Below are positions 7,924 to 16,328 of a stretch of DNA of 55,034 nt, piece after piece. The stretch is from Rhodospirillaceae bacterium (lineage in GTDB: Bacteria; Pseudomonadota; Alphaproteobacteria; Rhodospirillales; Casp-alpha2). How positions within the stretch are numbered: position 1 is the stretch's first letter; every line of letters begins with the position of its first letter. Made by a program: the position numbers and the translations under genes. The notes beneath the pieces are model-generated. The model did no database searches. It had not been told where the DNA came from and saw only the letters and a program-made list of their open reading frames with translations. The DNA is taken from positions 1 through 55,034 of the forward strand of contig JAERTE010000035.1 in assembly GCA_016845145.1 (NCBI GenBank). The letters run 5' to 3'.

Positions 7924-8943
7924 TTACAGGCCGATCTCACGCGACCAATGGTCCATCACCATCGACAACCGCGGAACGGGGGCCGACAGAAGCGCGCGGG
8001 CGGTGCGTCGGACACGGTCCTTGTCGGCCTCTGCGGTGATGTATTCGACAGGGGATTTACCGTCGATGCGGGCTAGAAACAAGCCGGGCAACAGGTGCGC
8101 GGTGCGTACTTCCACCGAGCCGGCGAGCGGCACGGGGAGCGTTTCCAGATAGGCACCGGCCATGGCCTGGAAACAATTCAGGAATGCCGGCGCAGTTTCG
8201 GGCACCCACAAGCATTTCAACATCAGATGATTGAGGCAGAAGGCGAGGTCGAAAGCCGGGTCTCCCCACCAGGCGCATTCGGCATCGAGAAAAACCGGCC
8301 CGGACGCGCCGACCAGGATGTTCTTCGGGCTGACATCGCCATGTACCAGGGCGATCCGCGTTTCCGCGGTAATCTCGACAAGGCCCATGAGTTGTGGGGC
8401 CAGGTCGGGGTGCCGCCGGGCCGTGGTTTCCAAATATGGCTCCAGGCGGATGGCGTGGAAGGTTTCGTCGGTGGCGAAACGTTCGGCGAGTTCAGGCATG
8501 GCGGCGGTGCGCGCATGGATACTCGCCAAGGCCCGGCCGGTGGCGGCCGCGAAGGCCGTATCGGCGTTGCCGTGGCGCAGTTGATCTTTCCACAGAGGCG
8601 CCTCATCGGGGGATAAGAATTCCATGGCGAACATGCCGGTATCAGCATCGTGGGCCAAAACCTTGGGCGCGCACCCGGGAAGGATTTGGTTGGCGGTTTC
8701 AAGCCAGCCGACCTCGTTGGCGTTGCGCGAGATGGGGGCAAACCAGTCCTCGGCGACCCTGAGCTTCTCCAGCGCGCGTTTTATGCAGAATTGCCGGCCC
8801 GGCAAATCGACACGCCAAATATCGGATGACACGCCGCCCGTCAGCGCGGTGTAGAGTGGCGCTTCGCCGGTATCCATGAGGTCGCCGTGAACCAGAAATT
8901 CGTCGAAAATGGCTTCGGGCGCGGTGTTGAGCTCGCTGTTCAT
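7924..8943 (-). CDS. APH/choline-kinase family phosphotransferase
   Basis: A 339-residue kinase-like protein. The catalytic loop HGDVSPKNIL (near 199) and the metal-binding LDAECAWWGDPAFDLAF (near 215) are the Brenner and DFG-equivalent motifs of aminoglycoside phosphotransferase, choline kinase and methylthioribose kinase relatives. It should phosphorylate a small hydroxylated molecule with ATP; the substrate is unknown. ATG 8943 is preferred; ATG 8997 would add 18 residues. It lies directly upstream of the enolase-like gene with a 16-base gap, so both probably work in one pathway: phosphorylation followed by an enolase-type abstraction/elimination step is a plausible but unproven sequence. 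Confidence 0.7.
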   Translation of the reverse strand: MNSELNTAPEAIFDEFLVHGDLMDTGEAPLYTALTGGVSSDIWRVDLPGRQFCIKRALEKLRVAEDWFAPISRNANEVGWLETANQILPGCAPKVLAHDADTGMFAMEFLSPDEAPLWKDQLRHGNADTAFAAATGRALASIHARTAAMPELAERFATDETFHAIRLEPYLETTARRHPDLAPQLMGLVEITAETRIALVHGDVSPKNILVGASGPVFLDAECAWWGDPAFDLAFCLNHLMLKCLWVPETAPAFLNCFQAMAGAYLETLPVPLAGSVEVRTAHLLPGLFLARIDGKSPVEYITAEADKDRVRRTARALLSAPVPRLSMVMDHWSREIGL

Positions 8944-9053
8944 GGCATCCGTGTTACCAGCCTCAGCCTTGAAAGCAATGGTAATAACCTGAAACATTCG
9001 GACATCCGGTTGTATTCATGGAGTCACAAAGAGGCTCTACATTGCTATTTGTC

Positions 9054-9171
9054 GGGTTGGTGCAGATCCCCCCCCCCATATTGCACCAACCCATGTCAGG
9101 GGAATGCCCCCCATGACCCTGACAGCCTCCCTGTGAAAACTCGCCGGCCCTTTTTAGGGCCGGTTTTTTTT
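9054..9171 (+). ncRNA. Candidate small RNA or leader RNA with C-rich loops
   Basis: The region between two divergent genes holds three successive hairpins on the + strand and no reading frame of note. Hairpin 1: 9054-9064 pairs with 9082-9092 (11 perfect pairs), and its 17-base loop carries ten consecutive C. Hairpin 2: 9094-9101 pairs with 9117-9124 (8 pairs); an alternative small stem 9122-9125/9131-9134 displays CCTCC, an anti-Shine-Dalgarno sequence. Hairpin 3 is an intrinsic terminator (9144-9171). C-rich exposed loops are common in alphaproteobacterial trans-acting sRNAs. It could instead be a transcription-attenuating leader of the permease gene that starts 43 bases after the T-run. 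No convincing -35/-10 pair is visible. Confidence 0.55.
9144..9171 (+). terminator. Intrinsic terminator in a divergent intergenic region
   Basis: Perfect 8-bp stem ccggccct/agggccgg (9144-9151 and 9156-9163), 4-base T loop, then eight T (9164-9171). Since the flanking genes diverge, no protein-coding transcript needs ending here; it must end the small RNA at 9054 or attenuate the gene at 9215. Confidence 0.85.
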
Positions 9172-9214
9172 ATGCTGCGCTTCACTATGCCGACCACCAT
9201 GCTAGACTTGATGC

Positions 9215-11083
9215 ATGACAATTGCAGATATTCAAACCGGCGCCAGCTTCCAGATGTGGATGATCTTTGCGCTGATCATCGGGGCGCTGGCGTTCTACGT
9301 ACGCGAGCGCGCCTCCATGGAACTCACGTCGCTTGGCATCGTTTGCGTGTTGTTGGTTTTCTTTCACTTCTTCCCGGTGGTCAACGACGCGGGCAAAAGT
9401 ATCGTCACGCCCGTGCGGATTTTGCAGGGATTCGCCAACCCCGCGCTCATCACGGTGCTCGCACTGTTGGTCATTGGTCAGGGCATGGTGCGTACGGGCG
9501 TACTGGACCGGGGTGCCGCCCTGGTGCTGGATCTTTGCGGCGAGCGCGGCGGGCTTTTGTTCGCGATGCTGATCTTGCTTTTGGTGTCGATCGTCATCAG
9601 CGCGTTCTTGAACAACATCCCCGTTGTGGTGATTTTCATTCCGATCATGCAGGCCCTGGCGCACCGATTCGGGCGTTCGCCGTCGAAGTTACTGATACCG
9701 CTTAGCTTCGCCGCCGTTCTGGGTGGGATGACGACATTGATCGGCTCAAGTACTAACCTACTGGTCAATTCGGCCCTCATTGAGATGCAGGTCGCGCCAT
9801 TCGGGTTTTTCGATTTCTCCGTACCGGGGGTGATTTTGGCCGGTGTCGGGTTGCTCTATGTGTTGTTTATCGCGCCGCTATTGCTGCCCGACCGTTCGGG
9901 CATGGTGGATGAGTATACGGACGGGCAGGGACGGCAGTTCATCGCACAGATGACCTTGTCCGCCGATTCCGAATTGATCGGTCATGGCGCGCCGGGCGGG
10001 CATTTCACGGCACTGCCGGGGAAAACGCTGCGCACGGTCTATCGTGGCGACGAGGCGATCCTGCCGCCGTTCGAGGAGTTTCGTGCCGAGCCCGATGATA
10101 TTCTGGTGGTGGCCGCAACGCGCCAGGTGTTGGCGAAAAGCCTATCGAGCAATCCCGAGACCTTTCATCCGCGCCTCGAGAGTGGTGAAAAGGCGTCCGA
10201 CATTGTGCGCGAGCGCTGGACTGATGGCGAGCAAATGCTGGCGGAGGTTATGGTCGCGCCGGGTAGTGGATTGGTCGGCCTGACGTTGCACCAGATCGGA
10301 TTTCGCTACAAAACCCACTGCATTGTGCTTGGCGTGCAGCGCCGCTCGCGCATGTACCGCTCGCGTATTACCGATATTCGCCTGGAGGCCGGCGATGTGT
10401 TGCTGGTGCAGGGCCAACCCGCTGACGTGACACACCTGCGCGCGTTTCGCGACGTGGTGGTGCTGGAGGGCTCTGCGCAGGAATTGCCGGCCCTGACCCA
10501 CGCCAAGCGCGCACTGCTGATCTTTCTCGGCGTGGTGGGATTCGCGGCAACGGGTTTGCTGCCGATTGTGGTCACCGCGCTTTGCGGCGCTGCGGCCATG
10601 GTTGTGGTGGGCGTGATGAACGTACGCCAGGCGTTTCAGGCCGTCGATCCCAAGGTGGTGACGACTATCGCCGCCGCCCTGGCGCTGGGCGTCGCGCTCC
10701 AGGAAACCGGTGGTGCGGGGTATTTGGCAGGGCATCTCGTTGCCGCGCTTGAGGGGGCCTCGCCGACGGTCATGCTGTCGGCGTTTTTCCTGCTCGTGGC
10801 CGGTGCATCGAACTTGATCAGTACCAAAACGTCCGCCGTTCTGTTTACGCCGATTGCGGTGGATATCGCCCGCCAGATTGGAGCCCCGGTGGAACCCTTC
10901 GCGGTTGCCGTGATCTTCGCCGCCAACTGTTCGTTCGCATCACCGCTTGGGTATCAGACGAACTTGCTGGTGATGGGGCCGGGGCACTACAAGTTCGGCG
11001 ATTTCGCGCGCGCCGGCTTGCCGTTGATATTGCTGCTTTGGGTGGTGTTTTCGTTGTTTGCGCCAGGCTATTACGGGCTTTAG
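9215..11083 (+). CDS. DASS/SLC13-type permease with two TrkA-C (RCK_C) domains
   Basis: A 622-residue inner-membrane transporter. Two hydrophobic halves of about six membrane segments each (residues 15-230 and about 430-622) flank a cytoplasmic insert (about 245-420) containing two TrkA-C-like modules: the first around PGKTLRTVYRGDEAIL and DDILVVAA, the second around LVGLTLHQIGFR and GDVLLVQG. The permease motifs GSSTNLLV and YQTNLLVMGPG are the paired re-entrant Thr-Asn signatures of divalent-anion:Na+ symporters. Probable substrates are sulfate or dicarboxylates; the sequence does not decide. Start ATG 9215. A structured RNA with a terminator lies just upstream, which could attenuate it. 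Confidence 0.8.
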   Translation: MTIADIQTGASFQMWMIFALIIGALAFYVRERASMELTSLGIVCVLLVFFHFFPVVNDAGKSIVTPVRILQGFANPALITVLALLVIGQGMVRTGVLDRGAALVLDLCGERGGLLFAMLILLLVSIVISAFLNNIPVVVIFIPIMQALAHRFGRSPSKLLIPLSFAAVLGGMTTLIGSSTNLLVNSALIEMQVAPFGFFDFSVPGVILAGVGLLYVLFIAPLLLPDRSGMVDEYTDGQGRQFIAQMTLSADSELIGHGAPGGHFTALPGKTLRTVYRGDEAILPPFEEFRAEPDDILVVAATRQVLAKSLSSNPETFHPRLESGEKASDIVRERWTDGEQMLAEVMVAPGSGLVGLTLHQIGFRYKTHCIVLGVQRRSRMYRSRITDIRLEAGDVLLVQGQPADVTHLRAFRDVVVLEGSAQELPALTHAKRALLIFLGVVGFAATGLLPIVVTALCGAAAMVVVGVMNVRQAFQAVDPKVVTTIAAALALGVALQETGGAGYLAGHLVAALEGASPTVMLSAFFLLVAGASNLISTKTSAVLFTPIAVDIARQIGAPVEPFAVAVIFAANCSFASPLGYQTNLLVMGPGHYKFGDFARAGLPLILLLWVVFSLFAPGYYGL

Positions 11084-11091
11084 GCGCGCGA

Positions 11092-12222
11092 TTACCAGTC
11101 TTGCTCCAAGGCCCGGTTGATGAACGGCGCGATCCCATCGAGCGGCAAAACCGCGGCGCAGATGCCGTCCTGGGCAACGGCGCCCGGCATGCCCCAGACG
11201 ACGCTGGTTTCTTCATCCTGGGCGATCAGTGTGCCGCCGGCCTCGACGATGGCGCGGCTGCCGTTCAAGCCATCCGCACCCATGCCGGTCAGCATGGTGG
11301 CCAAGATATTGCCGCCGTAGACTTTGACCAGACTGTCGAACAGCGGATCGACCGCCGGCCGGCAGAAGTTTATGGGCGGGTTCTGATCGATCACAATTTC
11401 GGGGCCGTTCGCGCCCTTGCGCACCGTCATGTGATTGTCGCCGGGCGCGAGATAAATATGGCCTGGTATTAGCGGTTCGCCGTGCTTGCCCTCGGTGCAC
11501 GGCAGTGAGCTGTGTTTGTTGATGTGGTTAGCCAACAGGGCGGTGAAGGTAGCCGGCATGTGCTGGGTGATGACCACCGGCAGCTTCAAGTCCCGTGGCA
11601 ACAGGGCCAACACCGAGAACAGCGCCTGAGGGCCGCCGGTGGAACTGCCGAATGCCAGGATTTGCGGCGCCAGCTTAGACGCCGGGCGCAGAGTGATGGG
11701 CTTCGACAGTTCGCGCTTGGGCCGTGCCTGCGGCAGATCGCGCCGCAATGCCACGTGACGGTCATCGACTTCCCGGGTCGAGCGGCCGAAAGCCTGCAGC
11801 ACAGCAGACAATCCGTCCGAGAACTCTTTCTCGGTCTTTCGGGAATGTGACGACGGCGTGACGTGAAATTCCGCCGCGCCCTCCATCAGGCCCATCATCG
11901 ATGTGCGGACATTGGCGAACGACAAGCTGCCGACCATCAACACTTTCAAGTGCGGATCGACCTTGAACATGCGGCTCAGGGTGACCTTGATTTGGGCTTC
12001 CGTATGGCCGATATCGAGCACCACGCCGTCAATGGTCTGGCGCCTGAGAGCGCTGACCGCGCTGACGCCGTCCACAACTTGTGCAACCAACGTCAAACGC
12101 GGATCAGCTTCTACGATCCCCCGCACTTTATCGCCCACAAAACCGGGATCGGCGACGATCATCACCCGAATGGGCTCACCGACCTTGGAGGCAATTTCAA
12201 CTTCCCGCTGTGCTTCGCCCAT
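11092..12222 (-). CDS. cheB: CheB-type protein-glutamate methylesterase with degenerate receiver
   Basis: A 376-residue chemotaxis methylesterase/deamidase. The C-terminal catalytic domain is intact: GSSTGGPQAL near 194 (Ser), ITQHMP near 220 (His) and LTGMGADG near 314 (Asp). The N-terminal receiver domain keeps the phosphoacceptor-like Asp (VVLDIG) but lacks key residues: the acidic pair is Ala-Asp (IVADPG) and the invariant Lys of the V-T-K-P motif is missing (FHVTPSS). The MPxMDG loop is also gone. It may thus not be switched by CheA phosphorylation in the usual way. No cheR, cheA or receptor gene is adjacent. ATG 12222 is chosen over GTG 12228. Confidence 0.85.
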   Translation of the reverse strand: MGEAQREVEIASKVGEPIRVMIVADPGFVGDKVRGIVEADPRLTLVAQVVDGVSAVSALRRQTIDGVVLDIGHTEAQIKVTLSRMFKVDPHLKVLMVGSLSFANVRTSMMGLMEGAAEFHVTPSSHSRKTEKEFSDGLSAVLQAFGRSTREVDDRHVALRRDLPQARPKRELSKPITLRPASKLAPQILAFGSSTGGPQALFSVLALLPRDLKLPVVITQHMPATFTALLANHINKHSSLPCTEGKHGEPLIPGHIYLAPGDNHMTVRKGANGPEIVIDQNPPINFCRPAVDPLFDSLVKVYGGNILATMLTGMGADGLNGSRAIVEAGGTLIAQDEETSVVWGMPGAVAQDGICAAVLPLDGIAPFINRALEQDW

Positions 12223-12397
12223 ACCCACTTACCAGACTGTCGAAAGGCTATTGTGATTATGACGTTACGCCTAATTGCGTTACGAAACAATTACCGGTTC
12301 ACGAGTATTCACACGAGTTCAATATTGGGTTTACGTGCTGCACCGCACAAAATTAATTGACCACCCGCGACCTGCCGCCTATAAGCGCCGTGGGCCA

Positions 12398-12436
12398 CGA
12401 CCCCCCAACGGGTCGCAGCCCTTCTGAGAGGAAGGG
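12398..12436 (+). promoter_or_regulatory. Candidate serC leader RNA (two hairpins, SD in second stem)
   Basis: Two adjacent 6-bp hairpins end just before the serC start: 12398-12403 pairs with 12410-12415, and cccttc (12419-12424) pairs with gaaggg (12431-12436). The second stem includes the serC ribosome binding site (GAAGGGAG), so folding would mask translation initiation. A conserved serC RNA motif is known upstream of alphaproteobacterial serC genes; position and architecture fit it. I cannot run the covariance model, so the family assignment is inference. Confidence 0.6.
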
Positions 12437-12443
12437 AGATAAA

Positions 12444-13619
12444 ATGACAGACCTTCAGAAGCCGGTGATCACACCGGCAAACCCCCGTTTTTCATCCGGT
12501 CCCTGCGCCAAACGTCCTGGTTGGACGCTTGAGGGATTATCTGATGCCTCACTCGGCCGGTCGCACCGTGCCAAAGAGGGCAAATCGAAACTCAAAGATG
12601 TGATTGAGCGCACCCGCGCCGTTCTCGGCGTGCCGGCGGACTACCGCATCGGCATCGTACCTGCATCTGACACGGGAGCCGTGGAAATGGCGCTGTGGTC
12701 GATGCTTGGCGCGCGCGGCGTCGACATGCTGGTGTGGGAGAGCTTCGGCAAGGGCTGGGCGACCGACGTCACCAAGCAATTGAAGTTGGACGACGTGCGT
12801 GTGCTCGACGCCGATTACGGCGACCTGCCGGACCTCGGCCAAGTCGATTTTACCCGCGACGTGGTCTTTACCTGGAACGGCACCACGTCGGGCGTATGCG
12901 TGCCCAACGGTGATTGGATCGCCGATAATCGCGCCGGCTTGACCGTTTGTGATGCCACGTCGGCGGCGTTTGCCATGGATTTGCCGTGGGATAAACTCGA
13001 TGTCACCACCTATTCGTGGCAAAAAGTCATGGGCGGCGAGGCGGCGCACGGCATGCTGATCTTGAGCCCGCGCGCCGTGGAACGGCTGGAGAGCTACACG
13101 CCGCCATGGCCGATGCCGAAAATCTTCCGCCTGACCAAGGGCGGTGAGCTGATCGAAGGTATTTTCGAAGGTGCGACCATCAACACGCCGTCCATGCTGG
13201 CGGTCGAGGATGCATTGGATGGTCTAAAATGGGCCGAGAGCATCGGCGGCCTTAGGGGCCTGATGGCGCGCAACTTCGACAACATCGGCGCTATCGTCGG
13301 CTGGGTGCGCCAGACCGACAACTTCGCCTTTCTGGCCAAGGACCCCGCCACGCTTTCACCCACATCCGTGTGCTTGGTGATCACCGCAGCTTGGTTTACC
13401 GAACTCAGTGAAGACGCTCAGGCAAAAGCCGCCAAACAGATCGTCACCCTATTGGATGGCGAAGGCGTGGCGCTGGATATCGGCGCTTACCGCGATGCGC
13501 CCGCGGGGCTTCGCATCTGGGCCGGGGCAACGGTGGAGAAATCCGATTTGGACGCTCTGTTCCCGTGGCTGGAATGGGCACTCCAAGTTACCCAAACGTC
13601 GCTCGATGCGGCGGAATAA
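12444..13619 (+). CDS. serC: Phosphoserine aminotransferase
   Basis: A 391-residue class V aminotransferase that converts 3-phosphohydroxypyruvate and glutamate to phosphoserine, the second step of serine synthesis (and 4-phosphohydroxythreonine in PLP synthesis). It begins [15 protein letters not shown], typical of the alphaproteobacterial SerC subtype. The PLP lysine is in [16 protein letters not shown] (near 195), with [19 protein letters not shown] just before. Start ATG 12444 follows GAAGGGAG; an in-frame start at 12357 would run through the leader RNA and is rejected. serA starts 15 bases after its stop, so the two form a serine operon. Confidence 0.95.
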   Translation: MTDLQKPVITPANPRFSSGPCAKRPGWTLEGLSDASLGRSHRAKEGKSKLKDVIERTRAVLGVPADYRIGIVPASDTGAVEMALWSMLGARGVDMLVWESFGKGWATDVTKQLKLDDVRVLDADYGDLPDLGQVDFTRDVVFTWNGTTSGVCVPNGDWIADNRAGLTVCDATSAAFAMDLPWDKLDVTTYSWQKVMGGEAAHGMLILSPRAVERLESYTPPWPMPKIFRLTKGGELIEGIFEGATINTPSMLAVEDALDGLKWAESIGGLRGLMARNFDNIGAIVGWVRQTDNFAFLAKDPATLSPTSVCLVITAAWFTELSEDAQAKAAKQIVTLLDGEGVALDIGAYRDAPAGLRIWAGATVEKSDLDALFPWLEWALQVTQTSLDAAE

Positions 13620-13634
13620 CGGGAGATAAGAACA

Positions 13635-15209
13635 ATGGTTAAAGTCCTGATATCCGACAAAATGAGCCCGCTCGCCGCGAAGTGTTTCGAGGCGCGCGGC
13701 ATCGAGGTCGACGTCAAACCCGGCATGACGGCGGAAGAGCTGATCGCGTGCATCGGTGAATACGACGGCCTCGCCGTGCGGTCCGCCACCAAGGCGACTG
13801 CGGACGTCATCAACGCCGCCGATAACTTGAAAGTCATCGGCCGCGCCGGCATCGGCGTCGACAACATCGACCGTGACGCCGCCACTGGCAAAGGCATCGT
13901 TGTGATGAACACGCCGTTCGGCAATTCCATCACCACCGCCGAGCACGCCATTTCCCTGATGCTCGCCCTGGCCCGAGATATCCCCACCGCCAACGCCTCC
14001 ACCCACGCCGGCAAGTGGGAGAAATCCAAGTTTATGGGCGTCGAACTCATGGGCAAGACGCTGGGCATCATCGGCTGCGGCAACATCGGTTCCGTCGTTG
14101 CCGACCGGGCGCTGGGCTTGAAGATGAAGGTGGCGGCCTTCGACCCGTACCTGTCGCCCGAGCACGCCAAAACCATCGGCGTCGAGAAGGTGGAACTCGA
14201 TGAGCTGTTCAAGCGCGCCGATTTCATTTCCATGCACACACCGCTGACCGACGCCACCCGCGGTATCGTCAACGCCGACGCCATCGCCAAAATGAAAGAC
14301 GGTGTGCGCATCATCAATTGCGCGCGCGGCGGCCTGGTCGTCGAGGCTGATCTCAAAGTTGCGCTTGATTCCGGTAAGGTGGCGGGCGCGGCGTTGGATG
14401 TGTTCGAGGAAGAACCGGCCAAGGATAACCCCTTGTTCGGTCACCCCAATCTGGTGGCGACGCCGCACCTGGGCGCATCGACCACCGAAGCGCAGGAGAA
14501 AGTCGCCGAGCAGGTCGCCGAACAAATGGCGGATTATCTGCTGACCGGTGCTGTTACCAATGCGCTTAACATGGCCTCTGTCTCAGCGGAAGAAGCGGCG
14601 CGCCTGAAGCCTTATATGGCCTTGGCTGAACAGCTGGGATCGTTCGCGGGGCAAGCTACCAACAGCGCCATCAAGGAAATCACCATTTCCTACGAAGGCA
14701 TCTGCGGCGAGATGAACTGCAAGCCACTTACCGCAGTCGTTTTACAAGGCCTGCTGTCGCCGTTGATGGAGGGCATCAACATGGTCAACGCGCCGGCCAT
14801 GGCCAAGCAACGCAACATCAACATCAAGGAAATGCGCTCGGACGATGCGGGCTCTTACCAATCGTTGGTCACCGTTGATGTGGTCACCGAACAGCAGAGC
14901 CGCTCGATCCGAGGCACGCTGTTCAACGATGAGCCCCGCGTGGTCGAGATCAAGGGGATTTCCATCGACGCCAAGCTCGGCCCCAACATGCTCTACATCA
15001 CCAACCGCGATAAGCCGGGCCTGGTGGGCAACCTGGGCAAGACCTTGGGCGACGCCGGCATCAACATCGCCACGTTCCATCTTGGCCGTGCCGACGAGGG
15101 CGGCGACGCCATTGCGCTGATCGAGGTCGACGGCACGCCGTCGGCGGACGTGTTGAATGCATTGGCGAAGCTTGAGAACATCGTGCAGACGATTCCCATG
15201 CGGTTTTAG
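13635..15209 (+). CDS. serA: D-3-phosphoglycerate dehydrogenase
   Basis: A 524-residue enzyme, the long SerA type. It oxidises 3-phosphoglycerate to 3-phosphohydroxypyruvate with NAD+, the first committed step of serine synthesis. Residues 1-310 form the catalytic/NAD domain: GIGVDNID, the Rossmann motif GIIGCGNIG near 140, NCARGGLV with the substrate arginine near 235, and the catalytic His in TPHLGAST near 280. Then comes the intervening ASB domain and a C-terminal ACT domain beginning near LYITNRDKPGLVG (about 455), the site of serine feedback in this class. GGGAGAT precedes ATG 13635. Downstream of serC in one operon. Confidence 0.96.
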   Translation: MVKVLISDKMSPLAAKCFEARGIEVDVKPGMTAEELIACIGEYDGLAVRSATKATADVINAADNLKVIGRAGIGVDNIDRDAATGKGIVVMNTPFGNSITTAEHAISLMLALARDIPTANASTHAGKWEKSKFMGVELMGKTLGIIGCGNIGSVVADRALGLKMKVAAFDPYLSPEHAKTIGVEKVELDELFKRADFISMHTPLTDATRGIVNADAIAKMKDGVRIINCARGGLVVEADLKVALDSGKVAGAALDVFEEEPAKDNPLFGHPNLVATPHLGASTTEAQEKVAEQVAEQMADYLLTGAVTNALNMASVSAEEAARLKPYMALAEQLGSFAGQATNSAIKEITISYEGICGEMNCKPLTAVVLQGLLSPLMEGINMVNAPAMAKQRNINIKEMRSDDAGSYQSLVTVDVVTEQQSRSIRGTLFNDEPRVVEIKGISIDAKLGPNMLYITNRDKPGLVGNLGKTLGDAGINIATFHLGRADEGGDAIALIEVDGTPSADVLNALAKLENIVQTIPMRF

Positions 15210-15215
15210 CGCGCC

Positions 15216-16130
15216 CTAGCGCTGCGATACCCGGTCCGCGTGCTGCGTCAGCGCGTGGCGAGCCCAATAGTGACCGGCGGCGATCAGCGGTCGGGCGCGG
15301 TAGAATTCGTGCGTCTGGCAGATGTTGCCGGGGATTTCGATCAAGATGTCCGGCGGATAAGAGGCCAGCCGATAACGCGCAATGGTGCTTTGCATGGTGT
15401 CGAAGGTGCCGAGCAGCACGTCGGTGAGGCGCAGATCGTCTTCCGTCTCGTCCTTCTTGTCGGTTTCCAGCCCGAGCCGGTCCTGCGCCAGGCTTAGAAA
15501 CTGATCTATGCGCTCGCGGTAGGTTTCCAACTCGGTGCGGTGGTCGTTCAGATCGACATCGCCGTAGGGATCGGAAATATCGTAGCCCGACAGGCTGACG
15601 GCTACGGTCATGTCCGTCTTGTCGAACATCGCCGGTGCGCTCGGCAACGGATTGAGCAGGCCACCGTCGACCAGAAGCCGGCCATCGAGCTGTTTCGGCG
15701 TAAAGATGCCGGGGATGGCGATGGAGGCGCGGATCACGTCGAAAAGATCGCCGGAATTGAACCAGACTTCGGTGCGGTCTTCGAAATCGGTGGCGACGGC
15801 GGAGAACCGGATCGGTAACGCCTCAATGCGGTGAGTCCCGACCATCTTGCGCAGGTTGTCCATGATCAGGTCGCCCTTCATCATGCCGGTGCGCGAGGTG
15901 AGCGAAATGTCGAGGAACTTGAGCACGTCCCATTCCTGCAAGTTGCTCACCCACTCGGCGTAGGCGTCCAACTTGCCGGCACAGTAAAGGCCGCCGACCA
16001 GCGCTCCGATAGAGCAACCGACGACGGACTTGATCTCGAAACCTTGCGCTTCCAGTTCGCGGATGACGCCGATATGCGCCAGGCCGCGCGCGCCGCCGCT
16101 GCCGAGGATCAGGCTGACCGATTTATTCAT
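15216..16130 (-). CDS. Patatin-like phospholipase
   Basis: A 304-residue serine lipase of the bacterial patatin (RssA/YchK-like) group. The oxyanion loop GSGGARG is at residues 9-15, the nucleophile elbow GCSIG near 39-43 and the catalytic aspartate in VDGGL near 156, giving the Ser-Asp dyad. The C-terminal half carries a charged stretch (ETDKKDETEDD) and an EIPGN segment seen in this group. No signal peptide, so it acts in the cytoplasm on membrane lipids; the natural substrate is unknown. ATG 16130 has AAAGGA at suitable distance; the frame remains open far upstream into the Rieske gene but that is antisense noise. Divergent from the Rieske gene. Confidence 0.85.
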   Translation of the reverse strand: MNKSVSLILGSGGARGLAHIGVIRELEAQGFEIKSVVGCSIGALVGGLYCAGKLDAYAEWVSNLQEWDVLKFLDISLTSRTGMMKGDLIMDNLRKMVGTHRIEALPIRFSAVATDFEDRTEVWFNSGDLFDVIRASIAIPGIFTPKQLDGRLLVDGGLLNPLPSAPAMFDKTDMTVAVSLSGYDISDPYGDVDLNDHRTELETYRERIDQFLSLAQDRLGLETDKKDETEDDLRLTDVLLGTFDTMQSTIARYRLASYPPDILIEIPGNICQTHEFYRARPLIAAGHYWARHALTQHADRVSQR

Positions 16131-16328
16131 GCCGCACGTTCCTTTGTCGGTACCGCCCGGCCGGCAATGATTTGAGCTGCCAGACAGCGGGTAAGGCCAA
16201 GCAAAACGCGCCAAGGGAGAAACGTCTAGCGGAAATGTCGCGTCTGCACGGTTTTGTGTCGATAACAACGAAGCATGTCGAGGCATTGCGCGCTCAGATT
16301 CCGTCGATAAGGAAGAGGAGAGTTCCGC

